Counted from the stretch's first letter, positions 1-6,934 are shown. The stretch: DNA of 25,855 nucleotides from Prevotella sp. UBA2739 (GCA_002353525.1 DEJV01000074.1:1-25855); one strand, 5' to 3'. The notes: a model not told the origin generated them from the letters alone. Made by a program: numbers and translations.

Positions 1-281
1 TTGGGGATGGTGATGGAGGTGAGACCAGAGCAGCCACCGAACGCATAGTTTCCGATGCTCTCCACAGGATACTCCACTTCCTTATAGGTGACTTTTTCGG
101 GGATAACCACATCTCCCGAATAGGAATTGCTTTTTGTGTCTCCATACGTCACTTCGGCAGCCTTGCCTTTAATCAGGTTATAATAGATACCGTCAATCTC
201 AAAATCGTAGGCGAATGTGTCGGTGCTGATCATGCTGAGGAGCAAGGTAAGCAGTAAAGTAGAGAGTTTGATACTTTTCAT
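1..281 (-). CDS. BspA-like leucine-rich-repeat surface protein, N-terminal part
   Basis: Partial gene: the start codon is at 281 and the reading frame runs off the left edge after about 93 codons. The product begins with a signal peptide (MKSIKLSTLL, then LTLLLSM and a polar stretch). A short beta-rich segment follows (YDFEIDGIYYNLI), which is the usual opening of Prevotella/Bacteroides BspA-like proteins. After it comes the first LRR_5-type repeat (VESIGNYAFGGCSGLTSITIP). Members of this family are secreted or surface-anchored proteins built from about 23-residue repeats and are often adhesins or binding proteins; the ligand cannot be read from this part. A fragment of a second family member lies upstream at 1119-1880, so the region may have held tandem paralogues. 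Family call is firm, function is not. Confidence 0.85.
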   Translation of the reverse strand, partial: MKSIKLSTLLLTLLLSMISTDTFAYDFEIDGIYYNLIKGKAAEVTYGDTKSNSYSGDVVIPEKVTYKEVEYPVESIGNYAFGGCSGLTSITIP

Positions 282-724
282 GTCAATATGTTTTTTAACG
301 TTAATGTTTACGGTTACCACTTTTTAATGCATAATTCATAATGCATAATAATTCAAGCTTCGGAAGCCACAAAGAACGGCCTGAAAGGCCATTGAGCATA
401 TAGCCCAGGGCAACACCCTGGGTAAGGGGTGTAGTGTGACTATCGCCCTGAAAGGGCAAAAGCATAATAGCGGAATGAAGGCTTTTGCCCCGATGGGGCG
501 TTTGTTCTCTGCGCCTTTACAAACCCAGGGTGCTACCCTGGGCTGGATGCTCGTTGCCCCTTTGGGGCGCGCTCCGTTGGGATGCCATTCATCCGCTACT
601 GTTAGTTGATATTATTCAACCACTGCAAAGATACAAAATATTTCGGAAGAACGGTCACGGAAATCGGAAATTTTAGAAGAAATGGGTCTAACGGAAAAAC
701 AGGAATGGAAAGTCCCCAGTTTGC

Positions 725-806
725 GTGTAGGGACTTAGTTTATCTATGTCCACCGAATAGGATATCTTCAAATGCATACGGACATACATAAAGTAAGTCC
801 CTACAC
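725..806. repeat. 27-bp inverted repeat (long hairpin)
   Basis: Positions 725-751 and 780-806 are reverse complements at 25 of 27 positions, separated by 28 nt. RNA from either strand could form a long hairpin. Short CCACCGAA-like words recur in and after the loop (near 751, 812, 823 and 839). No T-run follows, so a simple terminator is unlikely. Confidence 0.7.
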
Positions 807-875
807 AGTCTACCGAACAGAAATCCACCGAACCAGGCCACCGAGCGAGGACACTATTCCCCCCTTAAGCTAATG

Positions 876-905
876 AAGCCCCCTCGGGGGCAGTATAGGG
901 GCTTT
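876..905. repeat. GC-rich hairpin, copy 1 of 3
   Basis: AAGCCCC and GGGGCTT arms enclose a centre that itself contains CCCCCTCGGGGG, and the right arm is followed by TTA. Nearly the same element occurs at 6272-6304 and 6884-6913. It could act as a terminator, but no gene ends immediately before it here, so it may simply be a copy of a dispersed element. Confidence 0.6.
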
Positions 906-1118
906 ATTCAGGGCGCAAGTGGGCGTGTACAATTAACCCAGGGTGTTGCCCTGGGCTATGTGCTTATTGGCCTTTCAGGCCGTTTCTTTGCGATTCCCGA
1001 AACTTATATTCAATTATCCTAAACAGGATTATCCTAATTTGGATAATTCACGTAAAAAGCATATTCAATGCCCCTACCCTCTATATGTCTGGAGGAGGCA
1101 GGGGGCATTTAGAAAAAC

Positions 1119-1880
1119 TTATTTCATCATGACCTTTACGGCCCGTTGCCCAATCTTCACGATAGCTATCGAGCCAGCCTCGAGCGTGGTGTTAATGGTA
1201 GCCTGTCCGCCGTTGATGCTGTCAGAACCCAGCAGCTTGCCCTCGGCAGAATATATCGTCACTGCCTGTCCGTCCAGCTCGCCCTTCACGGTTATTGCAC
1301 CGTTGTGGGCAGAAATGAGCACGAGAGTATTGGCACGCATAGCCTTGGCAGAGGTGGGTGTAGTCACCGTAAAGTCGGCCTCCGTCCATACCAATGTTGC
1401 CGCAGCTACATCTGAGTTGTCATAGCCCGACTTGGTGGCATAGACGCTGATTTCGTAGGTGGCAGAAAGCTCAATCTTTTCGTCGTAGAACTGCTTGATG
1501 TCTGCATCCTTAATCTCGCTTACAAACACAACCCCCTCGGTAGCACAATTAAAAGTAAGCACTTTATTGCCATAGCTGATGGTTGGTGTGGCGCATTTCA
1601 GAGCATCGGGACCCGGTGTGGTTCCACCGCTTATAACTTTGAATTCTTTAAATTCGCTCCAGGGTGCCGTGTTCTTATAATCGTTGATGGCGCTGGCAGG
1701 AACAAAGAGAGTACAAAATTGGGGATAGGAATCTTTAAATGCATCCCTGTTTGTTGAAGGAACAGTCTCTGCGTGGCAATAAACTTCCTCTAGTTTGCCG
1801 CAATTGGAAAAAGCCTCTTCGCCGATTGTTGTTACATTGTTGCCAATGGTGATAGTTGTGAGGGCGGAGCAACTGGATTT
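1119..1880 (-). pseudogene. BspA-like protein, truncated C-terminal fragment with T9SS-type tail
   Basis: An open frame of 253 codons without a proper start: upstream it meets a TGA at 1881-1883. It begins inside an LRR_5 repeat (CSALTTITIGNNVTTIGEEAF) and continues through the usual last repeat of the family (LFVPASAINDYKNTAPWSEF). A fibronectin-like segment rich in beta strands follows (near YEISVYATKSGYDNSDVAAA). The end resembles a Por-secretion type A sorting domain (VTIYSAEGKLLG ... AIVKIGQRAVKVMMK). A complete family member would have a signal peptide and more repeats, so the 5' part is missing. It was replaced by the start of an unrelated caspase-like gene in a different frame (junction near 1869-1873). 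The GTG at 1562 would be an internal start and is unlikely to be used. Confidence 0.8.
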
Positions 1881-1939
1881 TCAAGTTTATCTGGATTAGG
1901 ATAATTATTGTTACCTATGACTAATGCTATGATTCTCAT
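1832..1939 (-). pseudogene. Truncated N-terminus of a caspase-like (peptidase C14) protein
   Basis: A 35-codon frame starts with ATG at 1937-1939. Its first 23 residues (MRIIALVIGNNNYPNPDKLE, then NPV) match the hallmark first beta strand and loop of bacterial caspase-family domains, which typically read ALVIGN-x-x-Y ... L-x-NPxNDA. After NPV the frame runs into the BspA-like fragment read out of frame (APPSQLSPLATM) and stops at 1832-1834. The catalytic His and Cys parts are therefore absent and the product cannot be active. It begins 33 nt after the stop of the AlbA_2-type regulator on the same strand, so the intact ancestor may have been co-transcribed with it. A chimeric assembly join is an alternative explanation. 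Confidence 0.65.
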
Positions 1940-1972
1940 ATAAAACTCTTGTTATACACAATTTATGGGAAT

Positions 1973-3346
1973 TTAATCGACTATCACCCACACCCCATCA
2001 TTATCCTTGCCTTCGCGTTTCAAAACACCCATTTTTTGCAAAGCAGCAAGGTCACGTTCGATGGTACGCTGGCTCACCGACAAAGTCTCCGACATTTGTC
2101 TGCCGGTGATTGTCGGAGACTCTCTAATGAAATTGAGTATTTTCTGCTGACGCTCAGTGAGTTTCGTCTCCGACATGTCTCCGTCATGGTCTCCGACATT
2201 CGAGGTGTCAGAAGAGGCAAAAATGATGGTCTGAAATTGAGTTGGAGTAGATTTGAACACTGGCTTCAGCTCGTCTTTATAGCCTTCCAAAGCTTTGGTC
2301 TCATTACAAATGCGTGTGAGTCCGCTACCTCGTTTCTCCATATAGTCAAGCTGAGCCATCACGTTTGCAAGTATGGGATTGCGCCTTTCTGACGACACAT
2401 CTTTGATGTCCAAATCCTGTATCAGCATTCCATTGTACATTCCACCAGGAGATGTGACAATAAGCCGGTCATCGTAAATGTCAAGATGAACTTCACTCCC
2501 CATCACAGTATAATCGCGATGGATGAAATGGTTTACCATCGCTTCAAGAACGGCACGATCTGCGTACTCTGGTTTATTCTTTCGTCCATCAGGCAGTTTC
2601 TCCCAGCCTCACTTAGTGTTTGACTTTACAAAGTTCATGGCTTCACGGAGCAGCATGAGGACATTGCCTGTAAACTCCGCATCGTTGATGGCGTCGTCCT
2701 TTTCCGTTCCATCCCATCGGGTACAATAAAGACGGGATTGCCAGAGTGGGCAATCATCGGCAAACAGTGCACCCGCATTCGTAAGGTTCCCTGTACCTGT
2801 TACCAGCCCAAACGATAAGAGATATTTTTTGTCCCATTCTTGTTTGGTGCGGTCTTTGAAGGTGTTCGCCAATATCGTAAAGGAATAGTCCTCTGCTTTA
2901 TAGTCAGTGTGAAGGGAATCAAAAGTTTTGTTGGAACCTTTCAGTACCAAGCGAACCATCTGTTCTGCCGTGGCAGGAAGACTTTCATCACCAACTCGGA
3001 CAAATGCTATACGCTGACCATCCCCAACATAGTAATATGGGGTATAATGCCCTGCGTTGACTTTGAGTTGCAAGATATTTAAATCATCTATATCATGGGG
3101 AATCATTTCTACCTCTGGCAGGGGATCCATATAGTCACGAATCCTGATGCTGATAGTTTCGCAAACATGCTGCACATCTTCAAGTCCTTTGATGATGCCA
3201 TCATTATCAATGCCGAAGAAAAGGGAACCACCCAAGCCATTGGCAAAGGCACTTACGCTCTTCAACCAACTCTTAGGTTTCTTCTCTTCAAGCATTACCT
3301 TGAAGTCGTATGCTGTACATTCAGTTATCAGAGTCTTTAATTCCAT
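1973..3346 (-). pseudogene. AlbA_2/HATPase_c_4-type transcriptional regulator split by an in-frame TGA
   Basis: Start ATG at 3346. The first 245 codons hold an AlbA_2 (Schlafen-type) domain: KKPKSWLKSVSAFANGLGG, LFFGIDNDG and the FVRVGDESLPATAEQMVRL segment. A TGA at 2609-2611 interrupts the gene, but the same frame continues without shift (GWEKLPDGRKNKPEYADRAV). It then runs through an HATPase_c_4 part (VLEAMVNHFIHRDY ... IVTSPGGMYNG, LDYMEKRGSGLTRI) and a C-terminal winged helix (LTERQQKILNFI ... VSQRTIERDLAALQKMGVL). Without the TGA the product would be about 457 residues, a normal family length. These proteins are predicted DNA-binding regulators. The simplest reading is a nonsense mutation (one change from CGA or AGA, both Arg). 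The downstream half could restart at the ATG at 2539. A sequencing error is possible. Confidence 0.8.
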
Positions 3347-3371
3347 TTTATATGAATTCTCTTTTACCTTG

Positions 3372-3379
3372 CAAAGGTA
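3372..3379 (-). promoter_or_regulatory. Candidate -7 box of the AlbA_2-type gene
   Basis: On the minus strand this reads TACCTTTG, matching the Bacteroidales -7 element TAnnTTTG, 25 nt before the ATG at 3346. I see no clear TTTG at the expected -33 distance, so the promoter is half-supported. Confidence 0.45.
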
Positions 3380-3495
3380 CTCATTTTTATCGAAAGTCGA
3401 GCTTCTATCTGACGTTTATCGCGTAATTTAAGCAAATTATACCTAAAACAAGGCAGTGGCATGATAAAAAGAAACGATTTCTGCTGAATAATGAC

Positions 3496-3503
3496 TACTT
3501 TTG
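3496..3503 (+). promoter_or_regulatory. Candidate housekeeping -7 box before the sigma-barrel gene
   Basis: TACTTTTG fits the TAnnTTTG element of the primary sigma factor in Bacteroidales. It lies 110 nt before the chosen ATG at 3614. The -33 TTTG is not convincing. It may provide basal transcription, with the separate motif at 3561-3589 nearer the gene. Confidence 0.45.
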
Positions 3504-3560
3504 TACCCACGAATCGGAGGCATAAAGTGACCTTTGTTTGAAAAAAAGTTGTAATTCTCG

Positions 3561-3589
3561 TGCAGTCTTTTTGGAAAAGTGGTATCTAT
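3561..3589 (+). promoter_or_regulatory. Shared leader motif, copy 1 (candidate ECF sigma promoter)
   Basis: TGCAGTC (3561-3567), 11 nt, then GTGGTATCTAT (3579-3589), ending 24 nt before the ATG of the sigma-barrel gene. The same two blocks with a 12-nt gap occur at 5314-5343 before the methyltransferase gene. The distance between blocks suits a -35/-10 pair. Recognition by the encoded sigma factor is inference. Confidence 0.4.
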
Positions 3590-3613
3590 GTCGGTAGAGG
3601 CAGAGTGTTTTTG

Positions 3614-5296
3614 ATGGACATAGAAGGGCTCATAGAAAGAGGGCGACAAGGTGACGAGACTGCACTTGGAAGCCTGTATAAGGCATATCACCGGCAGATG
3701 ACGGGGATATGCCAACGCATCGTAGGTAACCGGCAAGTGGCAGAGGAATTGGCACATGACGCTTTTCTTCTGGCCTTTGCCAAGTTGGATCAACTGCATA
3801 ACGTACAACGCTTCGAGTCATGGCTGACTAGCATCACCACCAATGTGGCCAGACGCTACAAACAGCGGCAGCATGACCCTGCTACGATTTCGCTCTCCAC
3901 TCTCTCTGAAGAAGAACTGCCACAAGAACCTATTCTGTCTGACGATAAGCCATTGCCAACGATGGCAGAACTGGTGGCTGCCGTAGATGCGCTACCCCAT
4001 GGCTACGGGCAGGTGTTCAAGCTGGCGGTCATCCAAGAGATGTCGCATAAGGAAATTGCCGACATCCTTGGAATTGCAGCCCACTCGTCGTCCTCACAAT
4101 TGTCAAGAGCAAAGAAAATGTTGCAGAAGTCGCTTGCACAGTATTGGTTGCTATGGCTTCTGCCGCTTCTATTGCCGTTGGGCATCTTCCTTTATAAAAC
4201 AGGACAAACTACCCGCGTGTCGCAACCAACAGTAATCAGTAAACATCATCCTAAAACTGATACCAGACATGATGATGGAGAGACAGCACCGATAAAGCAA
4301 GGAGGTACTGCCACGCCAGGGGCAACTCTACGCCATGTGGCTGTTGCTTCTGGAAAACATCTGCCTGTGGATAGTCTTGCTCCTGTCGACACGCTTCATC
4401 GCATTGCTGAAGATACAAGGCGTACAGACTCGACAATCATCCCACAAAAGGAGCAACCCGTCTTGCTTCCTGACAAGGAAACACATGTCGCTGAGCGATT
4501 GCCTGAAAAGCCAGCAGAAGCAAAGAACAAGGGACAACAGTGGTCTTTAGATTTGGCATACATGGGTGGTATGAGCGAACAGCATGTCAATAGTCCGTTC
4601 TGGCTCACAGAGAAGGAGATGACAGACGTGTCATCTGGGGCTCCGCGTATACGTTCTTTTGACAAATGGAGTGACTACGCAGAAGCATTACAAAGCGGGA
4701 CTCTGGATGTTGACCCTAAAACGTACCAAACCCTGCTGAAGATTGCCCAAAACAACGCTGCACAGCCTGCCTCTGACAAGATAGAGCGCAGAGCACACCA
4801 CCACATGCCTATCACCCTGTCGTTGGCATTGAGGTATAGACTGAATAGCCGTTTGGGCCTGGAGACCGGACTGACTTATAGTCGGTTGAAGTCTGATTTC
4901 GAGATAGGCACAGGTGGTAACGCTATCCGCGAGCAGCAAACCATTCATTACCTCGGCATACCGCTGAAGGGCTCTTATCAGATGTATCATTTTGGGCGAT
5001 GGAATCTTTATGGAAGCCTTGGTGCGAAGATGGAGATTCCTGTCTATGCTCCGCTCAGCACAGGCTATTACGTCAATGGAGTGAAGGAACAGGAAGAGAA
5101 GTCCACGCTCCGTGCTCCGCTACAGTGGTCGGTAGGAACCGGTCTTGGTTTGCAGTATAACCTCACGCCCAATGTCGGTTTCTTTGCCGAGCCAAGTCTG
5201 CAATACTACATCCCGACAGGCAGCGACATAGAGACCTATCGCGCGGCGCACCCATTCACGTTCTCGTTGCCTTTAGGATTCCGCATCACGTGGTAA
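3614..5296 (+). CDS. ECF sigma factor fused through a membrane helix to an outer-membrane beta-barrel
   Basis: 560 residues from the ATG at 3614; an in-frame GTG at 3560 would add 18 residues overlapping the leader motif and is less likely. Residues about 20-85 are sigma region 2 (LYKAYHRQM ... AEELAHDAFLLAF ... FESWLTSITTNVARRY). Residues about 118-172 are sigma region 4 with its helix-turn-helix (LPHGYGQVFKLAVIQEMSHK, then EIADILGIA). Residues about 177-194 form one hydrophobic helix (WLLWLLPLLLPLGIFLY). A Thr/Pro/Lys-rich linker of about 115 residues follows. Residues about 310-560 resemble an outer-membrane beta-barrel of the PorT/OMP_b-brl type, with alternating strands, long loops and a terminal aromatic (LGFRITW). 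As read, the protein would reach from the cytoplasm to the outer membrane. Release of the sigma part by proteolysis is a plausible but unproven mode of action. The methyltransferase gene follows after 77 nt. Confidence 0.85.
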   Translation: MDIEGLIERGRQGDETALGSLYKAYHRQMTGICQRIVGNRQVAEELAHDAFLLAFAKLDQLHNVQRFESWLTSITTNVARRYKQRQHDPATISLSTLSEEELPQEPILSDDKPLPTMAELVAAVDALPHGYGQVFKLAVIQEMSHKEIADILGIAAHSSSSQLSRAKKMLQKSLAQYWLLWLLPLLLPLGIFLYKTGQTTRVSQPTVISKHHPKTDTRHDDGETAPIKQGGTATPGATLRHVAVASGKHLPVDSLAPVDTLHRIAEDTRRTDSTIIPQKEQPVLLPDKETHVAERLPEKPAEAKNKGQQWSLDLAYMGGMSEQHVNSPFWLTEKEMTDVSSGAPRIRSFDKWSDYAEALQSGTLDVDPKTYQTLLKIAQNNAAQPASDKIERRAHHHMPITLSLALRYRLNSRLGLETGLTYSRLKSDFEIGTGGNAIREQQTIHYLGIPLKGSYQMYHFGRWNLYGSLGAKMEIPVYAPLSTGYYVNGVKEQEEKSTLRAPLQWSVGTGLGLQYNLTPNVGFFAEPSLQYYIPTGSDIETYRAAHPFTFSLPLGFRITW

Positions 5297-5313
5297 TTCC
5301 CCATTCAGGCCCA

Positions 5314-5343
5314 TGCAGTCTTTTCTTGCTTTGTGGTATCTAT
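5314..5343 (+). promoter_or_regulatory. Shared leader motif, copy 2 (candidate ECF sigma promoter)
   Basis: TGCAGTC (5314-5320), 12 nt, then GTGGTATCTAT (5333-5343), ending 30 nt before the methyltransferase ATG at 5374 and starting 17 nt after the sigma-barrel stop. Both blocks are identical to those before the sigma gene itself. Confidence 0.4.
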
Positions 5344-5373
5344 CCATATAGAGAAACAAAACAAGAAAAGACC

Positions 5374-6177
5374 ATGCAACAACGACATTTGAATCGCAAG
5401 CAATATTTCTGCGAATTGGCCAACACAGCCCGCGAGTTCTATATAGCCTACCTGCAACCGCACATCACTTTGTCGGCAGGCACTCGTGTTCTGGAAATCG
5501 GTTGCGGCGAGGGCGGCAATCTGCTCCCGTTTGCGGAAAAAGGCTGTCAGGTCATAGGAATAGACATTTGCCAAGACCGTATCAACGAAGCCCGAATGTA
5601 CTTTGCGGAATGCCACCAGCAAGCAACTTTCATCTGCAAGGATTTCCTTCTCGCAGATCAACCAAAAGATGAGGCCGGACGCTACGACGTTATTCTTATT
5701 CACGATGTGATAGAGCATATTGCCCCATCTTGCAAACGGGAGTTTCTTCTTCGCTTGAAGGATTTTCTGAGAGAGGACGGCATCGTGTTCTTTGGCTTTC
5801 CTGCCTGGCAAAACCCTTTTGGCGGCCATCAGCAAATCAGTGTCGGTTTTGCTTCCAAACTCCCCTTCGTTCATCTGTTGCCCAAGCCCGTCTACCGAAT
5901 GGTGTTGAGGCTGAGCGGAGCCACAAGCAATCGCATCGGTGAGCTGATGGACATCCGCTCCTCGCGTATGACCATTGAGCATTTCGAGCGATTGACCTCC
6001 GAAACAGGGTTCACTATCTGCCAGCGTACGCTTTGGCTCATCAACCCACACTACAAACAGAAGTTCCATCTTCAGCCCCGCAGACAATGCCTGCTTTTTG
6101 CCAGTATCCCGCATTTACGCAATTACTATACAACAGCGGCATGGTATTTAATCCGTCAAACTCAAAAGAGTAATTAA
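5374..6177 (+). CDS. Class I SAM-dependent methyltransferase
   Basis: 267 residues from the ATG at 5374. Motif I is at residues about 39-54 (VLEIGCGEGGNLLPFA), the acidic end of strand 2 at about 62-66 (GIDIC), and the post-II segment reads YDVILIHDVIEHI. This is the Methyltransf_11/UbiE-like Rossmann fold that uses S-adenosylmethionine. The C-terminal half (FPAWQNPFGGHQQI, then a region with HLLPKPVYRMVLRL) resembles small-molecule or lipid/sugar methyltransferases of Bacteroidales more than RNA or protein methyltransferases, but the substrate cannot be named. There is no signal peptide, so it acts in the cytoplasm. It lies 77 nt after the sigma-barrel gene, with a copy of the shared leader motif in the gap. 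An upstream GTG at 5290 would overlap the previous stop and swallow the motif, so I prefer 5374. Confidence 0.8.
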   Translation: MQQRHLNRKQYFCELANTAREFYIAYLQPHITLSAGTRVLEIGCGEGGNLLPFAEKGCQVIGIDICQDRINEARMYFAECHQQATFICKDFLLADQPKDEAGRYDVILIHDVIEHIAPSCKREFLLRLKDFLREDGIVFFGFPAWQNPFGGHQQISVGFASKLPFVHLLPKPVYRMVLRLSGATSNRIGELMDIRSSRMTIEHFERLTSETGFTICQRTLWLINPHYKQKFHLQPRRQCLLFASIPHLRNYYTTAAWYLIRQTQKSN

Positions 6178-6271
6178 ACGAAAAGACTATCAATTCTTTA
6201 GCAAGTTACACCTCAATTTATTCGGTTTGTCCACCGATTACACAACCGCACAAACAGACTGAGAGCATATG

Positions 6272-6304
6272 AAGCCCCCTCGGGGGCAGTATGGGGGGCT
6301 TTTG
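6272..6304 (+). terminator. GC-rich hairpin with T-run, copy 2 of 3
   Basis: AAGCCCCC pairs with GGGGGCTT and is followed by TTG, 95 nt after the methyltransferase stop. The position and T-run suit a rho-independent terminator. The same sequence at 876-905 and 6884-6913 shows it also belongs to a dispersed repeat. Confidence 0.5.
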
Positions 6305-6309
6305 TTGCT

Positions 6310-6527
6310 TTGTCACATTGTCACATTGTCACAGTAAGGGTATTTTAGAGGTGAGAGGTGAGAAGTGAGAGGTGAGAGATGAGAGAATAGAATAATAGTA
6401 ATTAATAATAATTATATATTATATTAATATATGTTAATATTAATTTTATTATTATCATACTCCGTTCTCCCTTCAGCGTGCTGACGACTTAAAATGGGCT
6501 TACTGTGACAATGTGACAATGTGACAA
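6310..6527. repeat. Perfect 29-bp inverted repeat around a purine- and AT-rich core
   Basis: Positions 6310-6338 and 6499-6527 are exact reverse complements built from TTGTCACA units (TTGTCACATTGTCACATTGT and so on), separated by 160 nt. The core first has GTGAGAG-type purine repeats (about 6350-6385) and then a nearly pure A/T stretch (about 6386-6455). The symmetry suggests a small non-autonomous mobile element or a recombination-made inversion; no target-site duplication is obvious. No gene is seen. Confidence 0.75.
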
Positions 6528-6609
6528 TCTCACCCACGGAGCAATTATTTATTCTCCCACGGAAAGCACAGAAGCCACTCCGACCGAGCTGATTCCGTGG
6601 GCAACAAAG

Positions 6610-6735
6610 AGCCAGTATGAATTCGCAAAATTCGAGACACCGACGGTGTTCGAGAAATTCCTTGCACACAAGAAATATTCGTAAAATTCGCGCAATTCGT
6701 GGTCGTAAAAAACGAAATTCGTGGAGCTGGGCGGG
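6610..6735. repeat. Degenerate ACGAATT-type repeats
   Basis: The words AAATTCG, CAATTCGTGG and GAAATTCGTGG recur along this stretch; on the minus strand they read as CACGAATT/ACGAATTT units. This is a common kind of intergenic repeat in Bacteroidales. It has no credible coding content on either strand. Confidence 0.5.
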
Positions 6736-6737
6736 GG

Positions 6738-6800
6738 GACTGGAGTCGCTCTCTGCTGCTCTGGAGTTGCTTTCTGCCGCTCTGGAGTTGCTTTCTCCCG
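6738..6800. repeat. 21-bp tandem repeat, three units
   Basis: Three consecutive units of about 21 bp share CTGGAGTTGCTTTCTGC; the first unit is more diverged (CTGGAGTCGCTCTCTGC). Because 21 is a multiple of three, both strands stay open here, which explains apparent short ORFs with repeated SAALELL or RAAESNS peptides. I do not regard those as genes. Confidence 0.7.
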
Positions 6801-6883
6801 GCTCGGTTGGATTGCGCAATCCGGCTGAGCCGACAGCCCTCCCTTTAGTCCCCGTGGGGGACACAATAGCCTTGTTGGGTAAT

Positions 6884-6913
6884 GAAGCCCCCTCGGGGGC
6901 AGTATGGGGGGCT
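6884..6913. repeat. GC-rich hairpin, copy 3 of 3
   Basis: Same hairpin as at 876-905 and 6272-6304, but followed by AAAAAAA instead of a T-run, so it would not terminate plus-strand transcription. Read on the minus strand it is preceded by the T-run. Confidence 0.6.
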
Positions 6914-6934
6914 AAAAAAAATAACGCCAAAAGG

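Larger units (their letters stand above)
350..1013. repeat. Palindrome-rich non-coding block bounded by inverted repeats
   Basis: No credible gene lies between the BspA-like start at 281 and the fragment ending at 1119. The block is packed with GC-rich dyads, such as CCTGAAAGG, CCCAGGGCAACACCCTGGG, GCCCTGAAAGGGC, GCCCCGATGGGGC and GCCCCTTTGGGGC. Its two ends are imperfect reverse complements: about 350-424 matches about 934-1013, and the core arms 371-424 and 934-988 are nearly identical. Similar palindrome clusters are familiar in Bacteroidales intergenic DNA and give rise to spurious ORFs. It could be a degenerate MITE-like or REP-like element. No transposase is present. Confidence 0.7.

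Noticed and set aside
485..791. Short frames such as one beginning MPRWGVCS
   Set aside because: They translate the palindrome block; such peptides are a known by-product of Bacteroidales intergenic repeats.
2609..2611. Selenocysteine at the in-frame TGA
   Set aside because: No Cys or Sec is expected at this place in AlbA_2-type proteins and no SECIS-like hairpin is evident; a mutated Arg codon is simpler.
3560..3613. GTG start for the sigma-barrel protein
   Set aside because: The extra 18 residues are not sigma-like and are encoded by the shared leader motif; the ATG at 3614 fits the family N-terminus.
3443..3808. 121-codon minus-strand frame over the sigma gene leader
   Set aside because: Overlaps the conserved sigma region 2 coding sequence and the promoter region, and has no recognisable domain.
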